DNA of 64,000 nt from an uncultured bacterium (GTDB lineage: Bacteria > Bacillota > Clostridia > Oscillospirales > Oscillospiraceae), in contig CANDCH010000001.1 in assembly GCA_947383145.1 (NCBI GenBank), positions 372,001 to 436,000 of the forward strand, given 5' to 3'. Within the stretch, counting starts at the first letter, position 1. Every line of letters starts with the position of its first letter. The notes under the pieces were generated by a model that did no database searches, was not told the DNA's origin, and saw only the letters and a program-made list of their open reading frames with translations. The translations under genes and the position numbers were made by a program. Below, piece after piece: positions 57,179-64,000 of the stretch.

Positions 57179-57216
57179 AAAGGTTGTCCTCCGTATCTAT
57201 GAAATACCCGGCGCGG

Positions 57217-57954
57217 TCAGAACATCTGGGCGGCCAGCCACCCCAGGGTGTGCCCCGCGCCGGGGTGGTAAACCGCGTTTTCCCGGCAGGCCTTCAGCGC
57301 CCGGAGCGCCCGGACGCCCCGCCGGGGGTTCTGGGCCAGCCGCAGGGAGACCTGCCCCTCCACCGCCGAGAGCAGCGCCGCCAGCTGGTCTGGCTTGGGC
57401 TTCTCCAGCTCCAGCTCCACCAGGGCCTGGGCGCAGGCCAGCTCGTCCCCGCCCAGCAGCAGCTCCGCGAGGCGGGACGCCCGGTCCAGCAGCGCCGGGT
57501 CGGGCCGGGGCTCCTCCGGGGGCAGGGAGAGCAGCTCGCACCGGGAGCGCACCGTGTCCAGCAGCATCCCCGGCCGGGCGGCGGACAGCAGGAAGGCCGC
57601 GTAGGCCGGACCCTCCTCCAGCACCTTCAGCAGGGCGTTCTGGGCGGGGGGGTTCATGGCGTCCGCCGGGTCGATGATATACACCTTGCGCCGCCCCTCG
57701 TTGGGGCGGATGTAGGCGTCGGACCGCAGGGCGCGGATTTGGTCCACCGTGATCTCCTGCTTTGCCGGGACGGTGTACGACACGTCCGGGTGGATGCCCA
57801 GCCCCACCTTCCGGCAGGGGCCGCATTGGCCGCAGGGGGGATTGGACCCCAGGCACAGGTAGGCCGCCGCCAGCCGCTTGACCAGGGCGGCGCGACCGTC
57901 CCCGCTCCCCCCGGCGATGAGGTAGGCGTGGGACAGGGGGTTGGGCAGGTCCAT
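57217..57954 (-). CDS. holB: DNA polymerase III delta' subunit
   Basis: 245 residues, a clamp-loader AAA+ protein with a degenerate P-loop (AGGSGDGRAALVK), a zinc module (CGQCGPC), YIIDPADAMNPPAQNALLKV and the SRC motif TVRSRCELL. ATG 57954 follows AAGGAGTGAGCCCC; a GTG three codons upstream would overlap that site. It overlaps nothing but begins only six bases past the preceding stop. Confidence 0.92.
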   Translation of the reverse strand: MDLPNPLSHAYLIAGGSGDGRAALVKRLAAAYLCLGSNPPCGQCGPCRKVGLGIHPDVSYTVPAKQEITVDQIRALRSDAYIRPNEGRRKVYIIDPADAMNPPAQNALLKVLEEGPAYAAFLLSAARPGMLLDTVRSRCELLSLPPEEPRPDPALLDRASRLAELLLGGDELACAQALVELELEKPKPDQLAALLSAVEGQVSLRLAQNPRRGVRALRALKACRENAVYHPGAGHTLGWLAAQMF

Positions 57955-57959
57955 GGGGC

Positions 57960-59285
57960 TCACTCCTCCTTGGCGCGGATTACACCGCAGCTGTTCACAT
58001 TATACCCTATTTCGGCCAAATAGGCCAGATGTTTTTTTTGGATGCGTTCCCCAGGGGCGACGACGGGCACGCCGGGGGGATAGGGGGCGATCTGCCCGGC
58101 GGAGATCCGGCCCGGGCTGTCCGCCAGGGGGACGGTTTCCCGGGGGGCGAACAGGGCCTGCCGGGGGGTGAGGGCCATCTCCGGCGGCTCCGGCGGGGGT
58201 GGGACGGGGGCGGGGGGGCCGGTGAGCCCGGTGTCCTCCAGCGCCGCCTCCAGACGTTGGAGCTCTGTTTCCCCGTCGGCGCAGGTGAGGATGCACACCA
58301 CATGGCCCCGGTCCGCCAGCTCGGGGTATACCCCCCGCTCCCGCAGGGCGGCCCCCAGGGCGAAGCCGTCCGGGCTGAACAGGGTGAGCCGCGCGGGGTC
58401 CAGAATCAGGCCGCCCCGCGCCCCCAGGGAGGGAAAGCGGCGGCGCAGGAGGCCGGCAAGGCGGACCGTCTCCTGATAGCGGGCGGCTCCCTCCCCCTCC
58501 ATGTATTCCCGGACCGCGTCCAGGGCGGACATGAGCACGTAGGACGGCGACGAGGTGCCGTAAACCGACCCCCACCGCCGGAGCTGGTCCAGGCCGAAGC
58601 CGTTGGCAAGCAGCAGGGCGGTCTGGCCGGGGGCGGGGAGGGTCTTGTGGGCGGACATCACCACCACGTCCGCCGCCTGATAGCCGCCATACCCCAGAAA
58701 GGGCAGGTGGGCCCCGTGGGCTCCGTCCACCATCAGCTTGGCCCCCCGGGCATGGCACACCCCGGCGATGGCGGGAATATCAGACAACACTCCGTAATAA
58801 GTGGGGGAGGTGATACAAACCGTTTTGATATCGGGGCGCTCCGCCAGGGCTTGCTCCACCGCCTCCGGGGAGATTGGCCCAGCCACCCCCTCCGGCCCCA
58901 GCCAGGGCCGGGGGAGAAAGACGGGCTTTAAATCCAGCAGGGCCAGGGCGTGATAGGCGGAGCGGTGGCCGCTCCGGTCCAGGGCGGCGGCGCCTCCCGC
59001 CCCGGCCAGCAGGGCAAGTCCGGCGTGGACCCCCTGGGTGGACCCCCCGGTGAGAAACAGGCAGGCGTCAAAGCCCAGCCGCTCCGCCCAGAGCCGCTCC
59101 GCCGCCTGGATGGCGTCCGGCTCATTGCCGTACAGGTCGCCGGTGGCGCCGTTTTCGGTGAAGTCCAACTCAGACGGCCAGGGAAAGCCCCCCGGCAGGG
59201 GCCCGCCGTGGTGGCCGGGCATGTCCAGCCGGAGGGGGTTGGTTTCCGCCAGCGCCCGCAGCCGGCCGAGCAATGGGGCCGGCAT
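57960..59285 (-). CDS. Orn/Lys/Arg decarboxylase-type PLP enzyme
   Basis: 441 residues of the fold I PLP family: MPGHHGG near the start, TGGSTQGVHAGLALL, the Asp in LMVDGAHGAHLPFLGYG and the PLP lysine in SAHKTLPAPGQTALL. The lack of an N-terminal wing domain marks the short Firmicute type (Bacillus YaaO/SpeA-like), which often lies next to tmk-holB-ricT. It probably decarboxylates arginine or lysine; the substrate is not defined by sequence. Confidence 0.88.
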   Translation of the reverse strand: MPAPLLGRLRALAETNPLRLDMPGHHGGPLPGGFPWPSELDFTENGATGDLYGNEPDAIQAAERLWAERLGFDACLFLTGGSTQGVHAGLALLAGAGGAAALDRSGHRSAYHALALLDLKPVFLPRPWLGPEGVAGPISPEAVEQALAERPDIKTVCITSPTYYGVLSDIPAIAGVCHARGAKLMVDGAHGAHLPFLGYGGYQAADVVVMSAHKTLPAPGQTALLLANGFGLDQLRRWGSVYGTSSPSYVLMSALDAVREYMEGEGAARYQETVRLAGLLRRRFPSLGARGGLILDPARLTLFSPDGFALGAALRERGVYPELADRGHVVCILTCADGETELQRLEAALEDTGLTGPPAPVPPPPEPPEMALTPRQALFAPRETVPLADSPGRISAGQIAPYPPGVPVVAPGERIQKKHLAYLAEIGYNVNSCGVIRAKEE

Positions 59286-59288
59286 GGG

Positions 59289-59696
59289 TCAGCGGCCCTC
59301 CAGGAAGGCGCGGGCCTTCCGGAGGGTGTCCCGGTCGGAGTCATGGGTCAGCGCCCCCAGCGCCTCCTCAAAGGGCAGGAAGCGGGCCTCCGCCACCTCC
59401 TCCGGCTGGCAGGCCAGGGTTCCGCCGGACACGCGGGCCAGAAAGAACACCACGTCCTTGACGCGGCCGGGGCGGGGGGAATAGGTGATGACCTCCCGGA
59501 AGCCGTCCACAAAGTCCACCTCCAGGGCGGTCTCCTCGCGGATCTCCCGGACCGCCGTCTCATGCTCCGTCTCGCTCCCCTCCACGTGGCCCTTGCACAG
59601 GGTGGCGTGGCCCTGGGTGCTGGTGATGACCAGATAATTACGCTGGGTATTTTCCTCGCGGAAGATTACGGCTCCACAGCTTTTTTCCTGTTTCAT
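59289..59696 (-). CDS. Nudix hydrolase
   Basis: 135 residues with a complete Nudix box, GHVEGSETEHETAVREIREE then T, and an N-terminal CGAVIFREENTQRNYLVITS typical of diadenosine tetraphosphate hydrolases. ATG 59696 is used; a TTG two codons earlier is possible. It starts inside the stop region of the preceding DJ-1-like gene, so the two are coupled. Confidence 0.88.
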   Translation of the reverse strand: MKQEKSCGAVIFREENTQRNYLVITSTQGHATLCKGHVEGSETEHETAVREIREETALEVDFVDGFREVITYSPRPGRVKDVVFFLARVSGGTLACQPEEVAEARFLPFEEALGALTHDSDRDTLRKARAFLEGR

Positions 59697-59702
59697 TTCC
59701 AA

Positions 59703-60347
59703 TCAGTCCTTGCCTGTATATTCCTTCAGCTCTTCCAAAAACTCCTGATAGTCCTCCTCGGACCAGCGGAAGGTGAGCTCCTCCTGGATGTACGCCGGGC
59801 CGGAGGTGTCCATGAAGTGCTCCCCCACGTCATAGCCCAGGCGGTTCAGCACGGTCTGGGCAAACTCCCGGAAGAACATGCCGATGGCGGTGACCGTGTT
59901 CCCGTCCTCCACCACCGGGCGGTGGACGAAATGGGCCTCGTCGATGAAGGGGAAGGTCTCCGCCAGCTGCGTGAAGAACCCGGCGGTGAAGTCCCGCCCC
60001 TCCAGCAGCCCAGCCTTGCACAGCAGGGCGGGGGCGGAGGAGATGGCGGCGAACAGGGTGTCCGTCCCCTGCCCCCGGCGGAGGAAGGCGGTCAGCCTTT
60101 CGTCGAACAGGGCGGGCAGGGGGTTGACGGTGCCGGGAAGGATGACACAGGCGTATTCGGCGGGGTCCGCCTGGTCCACGGTTTTGCCGGGGACGACCTG
60201 AAAGCCCTCCTCGCTGGCGTACGGCTTGTTTTCACTGGCGATGATATCGATCTTTTCCCCGAACCACACGGACAGCGCGGAGGTGAGGCAGGTGATCTCC
60301 TGAAGGGAAAAGTCGGGATAGATCAGCACGGCGTATTTCTTCTCCAT
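59703..60347 (-). CDS. DJ-1/PfpI-family protein lacking the nucleophile cysteine
   Basis: 214 residues with the glutamine-amidotransferase-like fold (KYAVLIYPDFSLQEITCLTS, CVILPGTVNPLPALFD). The nucleophile elbow, normally AxCxG, reads AAISSAPALL, so the cysteine is Ser. A C-terminal 60-residue extension is acidic. Catalysis of the DJ-1 or protease type is therefore doubtful. ATG follows AGGAGAACCCC. Operon with the Nudix gene. Confidence 0.8.
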   Translation of the reverse strand: MEKKYAVLIYPDFSLQEITCLTSALSVWFGEKIDIIASENKPYASEEGFQVVPGKTVDQADPAEYACVILPGTVNPLPALFDERLTAFLRRGQGTDTLFAAISSAPALLCKAGLLEGRDFTAGFFTQLAETFPFIDEAHFVHRPVVEDGNTVTAIGMFFREFAQTVLNRLGYDVGEHFMDTSGPAYIQEELTFRWSEEDYQEFLEELKEYTGKD

Positions 60348-60360
60348 GGGGTTCTCCTCT

Positions 60361-61059
60361 CTATTCGTCCGTCTCGTCCCCGGCCAGCTCCAGCAGACGC
60401 ATTCCGGCGGTGCCGGTGACGGGCAGGGAGAACACGATGGACTTGGCGTCGGTGCTCATCCCCGCCTTGTCCATGATGGCCCGCATGATGCGGTTTTTGG
60501 TGGCGGTCTTTACCACGATGAACACCATTTCCTTTTCGTTCACCAGGGAGAAGCCCAGGAATTTCTCCGCCTTCTCCATGCCGGTGCCCTTGGCGTGGAG
60601 GACGGTGCCGCCCCCCGCCTGCTCCTCCCGGGCGGCGTCCATAATCAGCTCGGTGTGGCCCTGGTTGGCGATGACCACCAGCAGCTCGTACTTGGTGTCC
60701 TTCAAGGCGCTCTCCTCCCCTGCTTCAAAATTCTGGCCGTCGGTGAGGAAGGCCAGGGTTTTTTTGCCGCCGATGCTGCTCAGCGGGACGATGAAGGCGA
60801 TGCCCGTGCCGGGCACGTCGATGCGCAGCTCCCGCTGCATGGCGGACTTCACGGACCGCCACACGGACCGGGTGACCACGGAGAAGGTCACCGCCTTTTC
60901 CGTCTTCTCCAGGCCGAAATAGTCCAGCAGCTCGCTGCCCGCCGTGCCCTGGCCCAGGGTGGTCAGGGTGGCGGTGACGCTGTGCCGCTGGAACAGGTCC
61001 AGATACTGCCGGGCGGAGCTCCGGGGCGCGATGGCGATCATTAAATAGAGTTCGTTCAT
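60361..61059 (-). CDS. Tandem PII-like regulatory protein
   Basis: 232 residues with two PII-like ferredoxin-fold units: LYLMIAIAPRSSARQYLDLF with TGIAFIVPLSSIGGKK, and YELLVVIANQGHTELIMDAA with KSIVFSLPVTGTAGM. PII proteins bind nucleotides and control transporters by contact. It lies downstream of a DUF1538 membrane protein, separated by a repeat fragment. The usual Tyr-modified T-loop of GlnB is not visible. Confidence 0.8.
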   Translation of the reverse strand: MNELYLMIAIAPRSSARQYLDLFQRHSVTATLTTLGQGTAGSELLDYFGLEKTEKAVTFSVVTRSVWRSVKSAMQRELRIDVPGTGIAFIVPLSSIGGKKTLAFLTDGQNFEAGEESALKDTKYELLVVIANQGHTELIMDAAREEQAGGGTVLHAKGTGMEKAEKFLGFSLVNEKEMVFIVVKTATKNRIMRAIMDKAGMSTDAKSIVFSLPVTGTAGMRLLELAGDETDE

Positions 61060-61101
61060 ATGGGCCTCCCCTCAAGCCAAAGGGACTTCCTCTTTTCATT
61101 G

Positions 61102-61168
61102 GGAAGCGCTGATTCAATGCGCCTGCGGAAATTTTGCGCCGTAATGTTGCTGCGATTTTCGAAATAAC
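61102..61168. repeat. Partial copy of the MITE-like element
   Basis: GGAAGCGCTGATTCAATGCG through AAATTTTGCGCC and TGCGATTTTCGAAATAA matches the left half of the element at 55817; the right half and second terminal repeat are absent. It ends right at the DUF1538 stop codon. Confidence 0.7.
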
Positions 61169-61169
61169 C

Positions 61170-62714
61170 TCACAGCTCGATGATGGCGTCGTCGTCCAGG
61201 CCGTCGAAGGCGGGCGCGGCGGGACGCTGGGCCTTGACCGCGGAGCGCTGGCGGAGCTGGTACGCCACGCCCAGCACCTGTATGGCGATGAGTGGGGTCA
61301 TGGCCACCATGGCCACCACCCCGAAGGCGTCGGTGACGATGTTCCCCCCCACCGCCGCGCAGGCCCCCTGGGCGAAGGGGAGCAGGAAGGCGGCGGTCAT
61401 GGGGCCGGAGGCCACGCCGCCGGAGTCGAAGGCGATGGCGGTGAAAATCTTGGGCACGAAAAAGGACAGGGCGATGGCGATGGCGTACCCGGGGACCAGG
61501 AACCACAGGATGGACACCCCGGTGAGCACCCGGACCATGGCCAGCCCGATGGACGCGGCCACGCCCAGGGACAGGGCCGCCCCCATGGCGGCGGAGGAGA
61601 TGGCCCCGTCGGTGATCTCCTCCACCTGCCGGTTCAGCACGTAGACGGCGGGCTCCGCCTTGACGATGAAATAGCCGATGACCATGCCCACCGGCGCCAC
61701 AATCCAGCGGTAGGGAAGCCCCGCCATCACCTGCCCTAAGTAATTGCCCGCAGGCATGAAGCCCACGTTGGCCCCGGTGAGGAACAGCACCAGGCCCGCA
61801 TAGGTGTACACCAGCCCCACCCCGATCTTTTTCAGCGTCCGGGGGGACAGCTTCAGCGTCACCACCTGGAAAATGCCGAACAGGGCCGTGATGGGCAGCA
61901 GGGACACGGCAATCTCCCGCATGTAGGTGGGCAGGCCGGAGCGGAACAGCGCCCACAGCTCCACCGAGTCGGCGATCTCCGGCAGGACGGGGGGCGTGTA
62001 CGCCCCGTCCTCCGGCCGGAAGATCATGCCCAGCACCAGCACCGCCAGAATGGGCCCGATGGAACACAGGGACACCAGGCCAAAGCTGTCGGCGGCGGCG
62101 GCGCGGTCGTTTCGGATGGCGGAGATGCCCACGCCCAGCGCCATGATAAAGGGCACCGTCATGGGTCCGGTGGTGACGCCGCCGGAGTCGAAGGCCACCG
62201 CCAGGAAGTCCGGCGGGACGAACAGGGCCAGGGCGAACACCGCGGCGTAAAAGAACACCAGCATGGGAGACAGGGGGATGCCGAACAGCATACGCAGCAG
62301 GGCCAGCACCAGAAAGGCCCCCACCCCCGCCGCCACCGACAGGATCAGCGTCGCGCTGGGCACGGCGGGCACCTGGCCCGCCAGCACCTGGAGGTCCGGC
62401 TCCGAGATGGTGATGAGGAAGCCCAGCAGGAAGCCCATGCCCACGATCACCGGCAGGCTCCGGCTGCGGGTGACGGCGGAGCCCACCCGCTCCCCCATGG
62501 GGGTCATGCTGGCCTCCGCCCCCAGGGTGAAGAACATCACGCCCACGATGATCATGGCCGCCCCCAGCAGGAAGCACAGCAGGATGCTGCCCGAGATGGG
62601 GGCCACGCTGAAGCACAGCGCCAGCACAATGCCCACAATGGGCAGCACCGCCTTCAGCGCCTCCATCAGCTTTTCCTTCAATTTCGGAAGAGAACCGCGC
62701 AACCGCGCCACCAT
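61170..62714 (-). CDS. DUF1538 membrane transporter-like protein
   Basis: 514 residues with about 12 hydrophobic segments arranged as two homologous halves. Each half carries a matching motif, AFDSGGVTTGPMTVPF and AFDSGGVASGPMTAAF, likely re-entrant substrate or ion sites. The family is uncharacterised. It has its own promoter, and a PII-like gene follows, so its activity may be controlled by nucleotide or nitrogen status. ATG at 62712-62714 follows GGAGCGGAAAGG closely. Confidence 0.85.
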   Translation of the reverse strand: MVARLRGSLPKLKEKLMEALKAVLPIVGIVLALCFSVAPISGSILLCFLLGAAMIIVGVMFFTLGAEASMTPMGERVGSAVTRSRSLPVIVGMGFLLGFLITISEPDLQVLAGQVPAVPSATLILSVAAGVGAFLVLALLRMLFGIPLSPMLVFFYAAVFALALFVPPDFLAVAFDSGGVTTGPMTVPFIMALGVGISAIRNDRAAAADSFGLVSLCSIGPILAVLVLGMIFRPEDGAYTPPVLPEIADSVELWALFRSGLPTYMREIAVSLLPITALFGIFQVVTLKLSPRTLKKIGVGLVYTYAGLVLFLTGANVGFMPAGNYLGQVMAGLPYRWIVAPVGMVIGYFIVKAEPAVYVLNRQVEEITDGAISSAAMGAALSLGVAASIGLAMVRVLTGVSILWFLVPGYAIAIALSFFVPKIFTAIAFDSGGVASGPMTAAFLLPFAQGACAAVGGNIVTDAFGVVAMVAMTPLIAIQVLGVAYQLRQRSAVKAQRPAAPAFDGLDDDAIIEL

Positions 62715-62763
62715 CCTTTCCGCTCCGCCGGCGAATACCCCGCCAGTTTAATTCTCAGACCGT

Positions 62764-62792
62764 AGTATATCAAAAAATTGAAAGATTGCCAA
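62764..62792 (-). promoter_or_regulatory. Promoter of the DUF1538-PII operon
   Basis: On the minus strand TTGGCA (62787-62792), a 17-base spacer and TATACT (62764-62769), 50 bases before the start codon. Confidence 0.75.
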
Positions 62793-62859
62793 CAGAAAAC
62801 GGTAAATTTTTAGAAGTGTTTACAATTCGACAAAACGGGCAGAAAAATACGGTTTGCGG

Positions 62860-62888
62860 TTGTTTTCAGCGGCAAAGCGTGGTATACT
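62860..62888 (+). promoter_or_regulatory. Promoter of galM
   Basis: TTGTTT at 62860-62865, a 17-base spacer and TATACT at 62883-62888. It is divergent from the DUF1538 promoter. Confidence 0.7.
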
Positions 62889-62947
62889 AAAATACAACAT
62901 AACCGCGGCGGGCCGGCCTTTCCGCCCGCGCGGGAGGAGGCGGTTTC

Positions 62948-64000
62948 ATGGAGGACAACCGGCGGATCTTCGGCCATATGCCCGACGGAACGCCCGTAGA
63001 GGAGATCACCCTGCGGGGGAGGACCTTTCTGGACCAGGAGATCACGTGCGGCATCATCACCTATGGCGGGGCGGTCCGTACCCTCATTGTCCCCGACAAG
63101 GACGGAAACCCGGTGGATGTGGTGCTGGGCTTCGACACCCTGGAGGATTACATCGCCCAGGACAAGTATATGGGCGCCATCGTGGGCCGGTACGCCAACC
63201 GCATCGGCGGAGCGAAATTCACCCTGAACGGGGTGGAATATGAGCTGGCCGCCAACGAGGGGCCCAATCATATCCACGGGGGACGGGTGGGCTTCGACAA
63301 AAAGGTCTGGACGGTGGAGTCCCTGGGCGAAAACTATGTCAGCCTCTCCCTGGTCAGCCCCGACGGGGAGGAGGGGTATCCCGGCACGCTGCGGGTGAAG
63401 GCGACCTACCTTCTGGACCGCTTAGGGAATCTGAATTTCAGCTACCAGCCCAGCTGCGACAAGGACACCCTCTGCAATCTCACCAACCACAGCTATTTCA
63501 ACCTCTCCGGCCACGGCAGCGGCAGCGTGGAGGACCAGCATATCCTGCTGTTCGCCGACTGCTATACGCCCGTTGGCCCCGGCTCCATCCCCACCGGGGA
63601 GATCGCCCCGGTGGAGGGCACCCCTATGGACCTGCGGGGGGAAATCTGCAACCTGGGCGCCCCCATCGGGATACCCATCGGGACCCATATCGACGACGGT
63701 TTCGAGCAGCTGGTTCTGGCGGGGGGCTACGACCATAACTGGGTGCTGAACGGCGGATTTGGAAGCACAAGCGTCGCCCGGGCCTGGTCCCCGAAGACAG
63801 GCATCCTGATGGCCGTGACCAGCAATATGCCGGGGGTGCAGTTCTACACCGGCAATTACCTGGACGGCTGCCCCCGGGGCAAGGGCGGCGCGGCCTATGG
63901 CCGCCGCCACGGCTTCTGCCTGGAGACCCAGCACTTCCCCGACTCCCCCAACCGGCCGGAGTTCTCCCCCTGGCCCCCCGGCGCGCCCATCCCCGGTTCC
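62948..64000 (+). CDS. galM: Aldose 1-epimerase (mutarotase), C-terminus beyond the window
   Basis: 351 codons are visible with no stop before the right edge. Family landmarks: IVGRYANRIGGAKFTLNG, NEGPNHIHGGRVGFDKKVW, the catalytic His in LTNHSYFNLSGHG and the catalytic Glu in CLETQHFPDSPN. It interconverts alpha and beta anomers of galactose and glucose. ATG 62948 follows GGGAGGAGGCGGTTTC. The catalytic part is complete; only the last few residues are missing. Confidence 0.94.
   Translation, partial: MEDNRRIFGHMPDGTPVEEITLRGRTFLDQEITCGIITYGGAVRTLIVPDKDGNPVDVVLGFDTLEDYIAQDKYMGAIVGRYANRIGGAKFTLNGVEYELAANEGPNHIHGGRVGFDKKVWTVESLGENYVSLSLVSPDGEEGYPGTLRVKATYLLDRLGNLNFSYQPSCDKDTLCNLTNHSYFNLSGHGSGSVEDQHILLFADCYTPVGPGSIPTGEIAPVEGTPMDLRGEICNLGAPIGIPIGTHIDDGFEQLVLAGGYDHNWVLNGGFGSTSVARAWSPKTGILMAVTSNMPGVQFYTGNYLDGCPRGKGGAAYGRRHGFCLETQHFPDSPNRPEFSPWPPGAPIPGS

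Overview
The window is a chromosomal replication-origin region from a high-GC member of the Clostridia. Gram-positive markers are the order dnaA-dnaN-yaaA-recF-remB-gyrB-gyrA, with RemB, Noc, RicT, YitT and a BlaI/M56 pair. The high GC, leucine- and alanine-rich proteins and the repeat families fit an Oscillospiraceae-type gut anaerobe (Flavonifractor or Lawsonibacter-like), but the species cannot be named from sequence alone. I saw no rRNA, tRNA, CRISPR array, insertion sequence or prophage.

Layout. 1-2.8 kb: an AraC-type regulator cut by the window edge, an ECF sigma/membrane-protein pair lying between two inverted copies of a hairpin repeat, then tadA. 3-9 kb: xpt, a YitT-family membrane protein, and the segregation block noc-parA-parB with five parS sites, the last inside a membrane coiled-coil gene. 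9-17.5 kb: serS, two small genes, rsmG, a MinD-like ATPase, an atypical methylglyoxal-synthase-like gene, a 102-bp tandem repeat, hisS and aspS. 17.5-18.5 kb: a divergent pair of very small genes (one ribbon-helix-helix) and rnhA. 18.6-28 kb: gyrA, gyrB, a PH-domain gene, remB, recF, the S4-domain gene yaaA, dnaN, a putative origin and dnaA, all on the minus strand. 28-32.5 kb: rpmH, rnpA, yidD, yidC and jag on the plus strand, then ldh. 32.9-36.7 kb: a BlaI-regulated M56 sensor peptidase with C-terminal Cys/His repeats, and a divergent RHH/XRE regulator pair. 36.7-43.7 kb: an acetyltransferase, a GNAT enzyme, pnp, rpsO, a polysaccharide deacetylase and a phosphoesterase. 44-53.4 kb: secA, pgeF, a lipoprotein binding protein, purL and a MazG-like enzyme. 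53.5-62.7 kb on the minus strand: an ECF sigma factor with a membrane-anchored serpin, ricT, holB, a PLP decarboxylase, a Nudix enzyme, a DJ-1-like protein and a tandem PII-like protein with a DUF1538 transporter. The window ends inside galM.

How it works together. Genes diverge from dnaA/rpmH, as expected for an origin. The noc-parA-parB-(serS)-rsmG block, which in Bacillus lies on the rpmH/jag side, is here on the gyrA side about 20 kb away and points toward dnaA; mnmE and mnmG are absent from their usual place after jag.

The most unusual content: an ECF sigma factor overlapping a gene that joins an anti-sigma-like membrane anchor to an inhibitory-type serpin, suggesting a protease-sensing switch; a BlaR1-like peptidase with five CxxxxC-x5-HxH repeats; and several families of structured intergenic repeats, one always oriented with the flanking transcription and two forming in-frame 102-bp tandem arrays.
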